A DNA stretch of 64,000 nt. It comes from Nitrospinaceae bacterium. Its GTDB lineage: Bacteria; Nitrospinota; Nitrospinia; Nitrospinales; Nitrospinaceae. Location of the stretch: contig JAJDBF010000010.1 in NCBI GenBank assembly GCA_029261535.1, forward strand, positions 62,001-126,000, written 5' to 3'. A program made the translations under genes and the position numbers. This document shows positions 62,630-64,000 of this stretch, piece after piece (within the stretch, counting starts at the first letter, position 1; every line of letters starts with the position of its first letter). Under the pieces are notes generated by a model that did not search any database, was not told where the DNA came from, and worked only from the letters and a program-made list of their open reading frames with translations.

Positions 62630-63547
62630 ATGAACGATATCAATAACTCATTAGACGCGGGAACGATGCAATTCTGGTTAAAAGAATTTCTGGATTACCT
62701 TAAAATCGAAAAAAGGCACTCGCCCAACACGGTTTCCAGTTATGGCAGGGATGTCCTACGCTTTCTTGATGCCATGAAAGGCAAAAAGTTTCAAGAAATT
62801 TCTCAGCAGGACGTTCGTATTTTTCTTTTGTCATTAAAAAATGATGGTATGTCATCGCGTTCTTCAGCAAGGGCTCTGTGTTCGATCAAGGCATTTTTTC
62901 GCTTCATGGTATCAGGAGGATTTCTTGAATCGAATCCGGCTCAGATTCTGGAAGCACCCAAAATGTGGAAAAAACTCCCGACGGTTCTTTCCGTCAGCGA
63001 GATTGAAGTCATTCTCAATGGACCGGACATCACTACCTCGCGTGGTCTTCGTGATAAAGCCATGCTGGAAGTTTTATACGCCACCGGCTTGCGGGTTTCC
63101 GAACTGATTCAATTAAAAATTTCCAATGTGAACCTGGAAGTGGGGTACCTCCGCACTTTTGGCAAAGGCAATAAGGAAAGGATCATCCCGCTTGGCGACC
63201 AGGCACGGCAGGTTCTAGCAGACTACATTGAAACCGGACGATCGAGATTTCTCAAAAAGGGTGAACCGACAGGAGACCTGTTTCTTTCCAATCGAGGCCG
63301 GGGCATGTCCCGCCAAATGTTCTGGCAGATCATCCGTAAATACGCACTGTCCGGCAATGTTCAAGGTTCCGTCTCTCCCCATTCCGTTCGTCATGCTTTC
63401 GCCACACACCTTTTGGAACGAGGCGCGGATCTTCGCAGTGTTCAGCAAATGCTGGGGCATTCAGATATTTCGACAACACAGATTTATACCCACGTTTTGA
63501 AAAAGCGGATGCAGGATGTGTTCGACCAATTCCATCCCCGCGCCTGA
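62630..63547 (+). CDS. Tyrosine recombinase XerC/XerD
   Basis: Site-specific recombinase, most likely for chromosome dimer resolution at dif. Counted from GTG 62624: N-terminal SAM-like domain to about 110, catalytic Arg157 (ATGLRVSEL), Lys181 (GKGNKERIIPLG), His253 and Arg256 (HSVRHAFATHLL), His279 (LGHSDISTTQIYTHV) and Tyr288, so all catalytic residues are present. The length fits Xer rather than phage integrase. ATG 62630 and GTG 62624 are both possible, neither with an SD. XerC and XerD cannot be separated by eye. Confidence 0.93.
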   Translation: MNDINNSLDAGTMQFWLKEFLDYLKIEKRHSPNTVSSYGRDVLRFLDAMKGKKFQEISQQDVRIFLLSLKNDGMSSRSSARALCSIKAFFRFMVSGGFLESNPAQILEAPKMWKKLPTVLSVSEIEVILNGPDITTSRGLRDKAMLEVLYATGLRVSELIQLKISNVNLEVGYLRTFGKGNKERIIPLGDQARQVLADYIETGRSRFLKKGEPTGDLFLSNRGRGMSRQMFWQIIRKYALSGNVQGSVSPHSVRHAFATHLLERGADLRSVQQMLGHSDISTTQIYTHVLKKRMQDVFDQFHPRA

Positions 63548-63679
63548 AACAACAAAACATGATATAGCTTGACGCTCCGCGCTCTTCTCGATAGTATTTT
63601 TTAACCATTTATTAATCCCTTGGCGTTTTCCTGCCAGCTACCGCACTCCCTCAATATTCTTCTGCATCTCAGGTTCAGC

Positions 63680-64000
63680 ATGTCATTAAAATTCGATATT
63701 GAATCCATCCCGGAGGACGAAGGACTGGAATTGCTTCAGACAGAAAAGAAGTCTGCTCTCAAAATTGATTTACCAGATTGCACCCTGACTCAGGATATCG
63801 AATTGTCGGGCCGTCTGACCCGTTTGGGACGGGATGTATTTTTTAAGGGCCGGGTTGCCTGCGAAATCCAGTTTGCCTGCTCGCGTTGCCTCGAGAACTT
63901 TAAAACACCGGTTAAAACCTCTCTCGATGTCTGTTTCATGCCGATCCCGGAAAATGAGCCTCAGGAAGAGCATGAACTGAGGGAATCTGATATAGAGGTT
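63680..64000 (+). CDS. YceD/DUF177 family protein, 3' end outside window
   Basis: 107 codons, open to the window edge. Begins MSLKFDIESIPEDEGLELL after AGGTTC; the middle has DIELSGRLTRLGRDVFFKGR, and the diagnostic ACSRCLENFKTPV with the CxxC pair follows, then an acidic ENEPQEEHELRE segment. DUF177 (YceD/Rrp-related) proteins usually precede rpmF and act in 23S rRNA accumulation; rpmF and plsX would be expected just beyond the window. Confidence 0.85.
   Translation, partial: MSLKFDIESIPEDEGLELLQTEKKSALKIDLPDCTLTQDIELSGRLTRLGRDVFFKGRVACEIQFACSRCLENFKTPVKTSLDVCFMPIPENEPQEEHELRESDIEV

Noticed and set aside
62630-63547. Integrase of a genomic island
   Set aside because: Single Xer-length recombinase beside housekeeping genes; no attachment-site tRNA or cargo is visible.

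Overview
The window reads as ordinary single-copy chromosome of a Gram-negative, respiring bacterium. Genes are densely packed on both strands. Visible outer-envelope traits are lipoprotein signals, TPR and Sel1 proteins, and periplasmic c-type cytochromes. Metabolism includes leucine, aspartate-family and tetrapyrrole synthesis, enolase, class I fructose bisphosphatase and acetyl-CoA synthetase. The cytochrome content, the quinol-loop-less bd-like oxidase and the Mrp/PCP_red gene pair recall nitrite-oxidising lineages such as Nitrospinota or Nitrospirota. That placement is inference; there is no rRNA gene or other decisive marker. No tRNA, rRNA, CRISPR array, prophage or transposase gene was recognised.

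Layout. 1-4.3 kb: a 5'-truncated Mrp ATPase with a DUF971 partner, an orphan gene, then a second Mrp-type ATPase with a PCP_red-domain protein on the minus strand. 4.4-4.65 kb: a possible free-standing small transcript. 4.7-15.3 kb: plus-strand housekeeping block (truA, leuB-asd, a 761-residue coiled-coil protein, mtnP-hemL-eno-ftsB-like, HU). 15.3-19 kb: queA, a lysine-rich multihaem cytochrome c, UDP-glucose dehydrogenase. 18.9-24.2 kb: eight minus-strand genes in close order (TRAP dctQM, PHP hydrolase, alkyltransferase, recO, ridA, small dihaem cytochrome, VOC protein). 24.3-32.7 kb: plus-strand genes for an FGE-fold lipid-side protein, a coiled-coil protein, an S49 peptidase, a REC-GAF-GGDEF regulator, MOSC, lipoamide dehydrogenase and BolA.

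32.7-43.6 kb holds the most distinctive material. Three copies of a 160-190 bp element with terminal inverted repeats occur here, two of them bracketing a leucine-rich-repeat gene. Next to them lie two paralogous membrane-anchored dihaem cytochromes c and a 706-residue cytochrome bd-like oxidase with a strongly acidic exported N-terminus, followed by rlmN, a DnaJ-family protein and an ITPase-like protein.

43.7-64 kb: acsA, a TPR lipoprotein, a second FGE-fold lipoprotein, a SLOG-like protein, Fur, hisS-fbp, a small membrane protein isolated in AT-rich non-coding DNA, a HAD hydrolase, a GT-C type glycosyltransferase divergent from a Sel1 protein, an AT-rich gene with duplicated CPCC cysteine modules, typA, a Xer recombinase, and a yceD-like gene cut by the window edge.

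Many start codons were reset from the longest ORF by Shine-Dalgarno (SD) position, signal peptides or neighbour overlaps; each case is stated.
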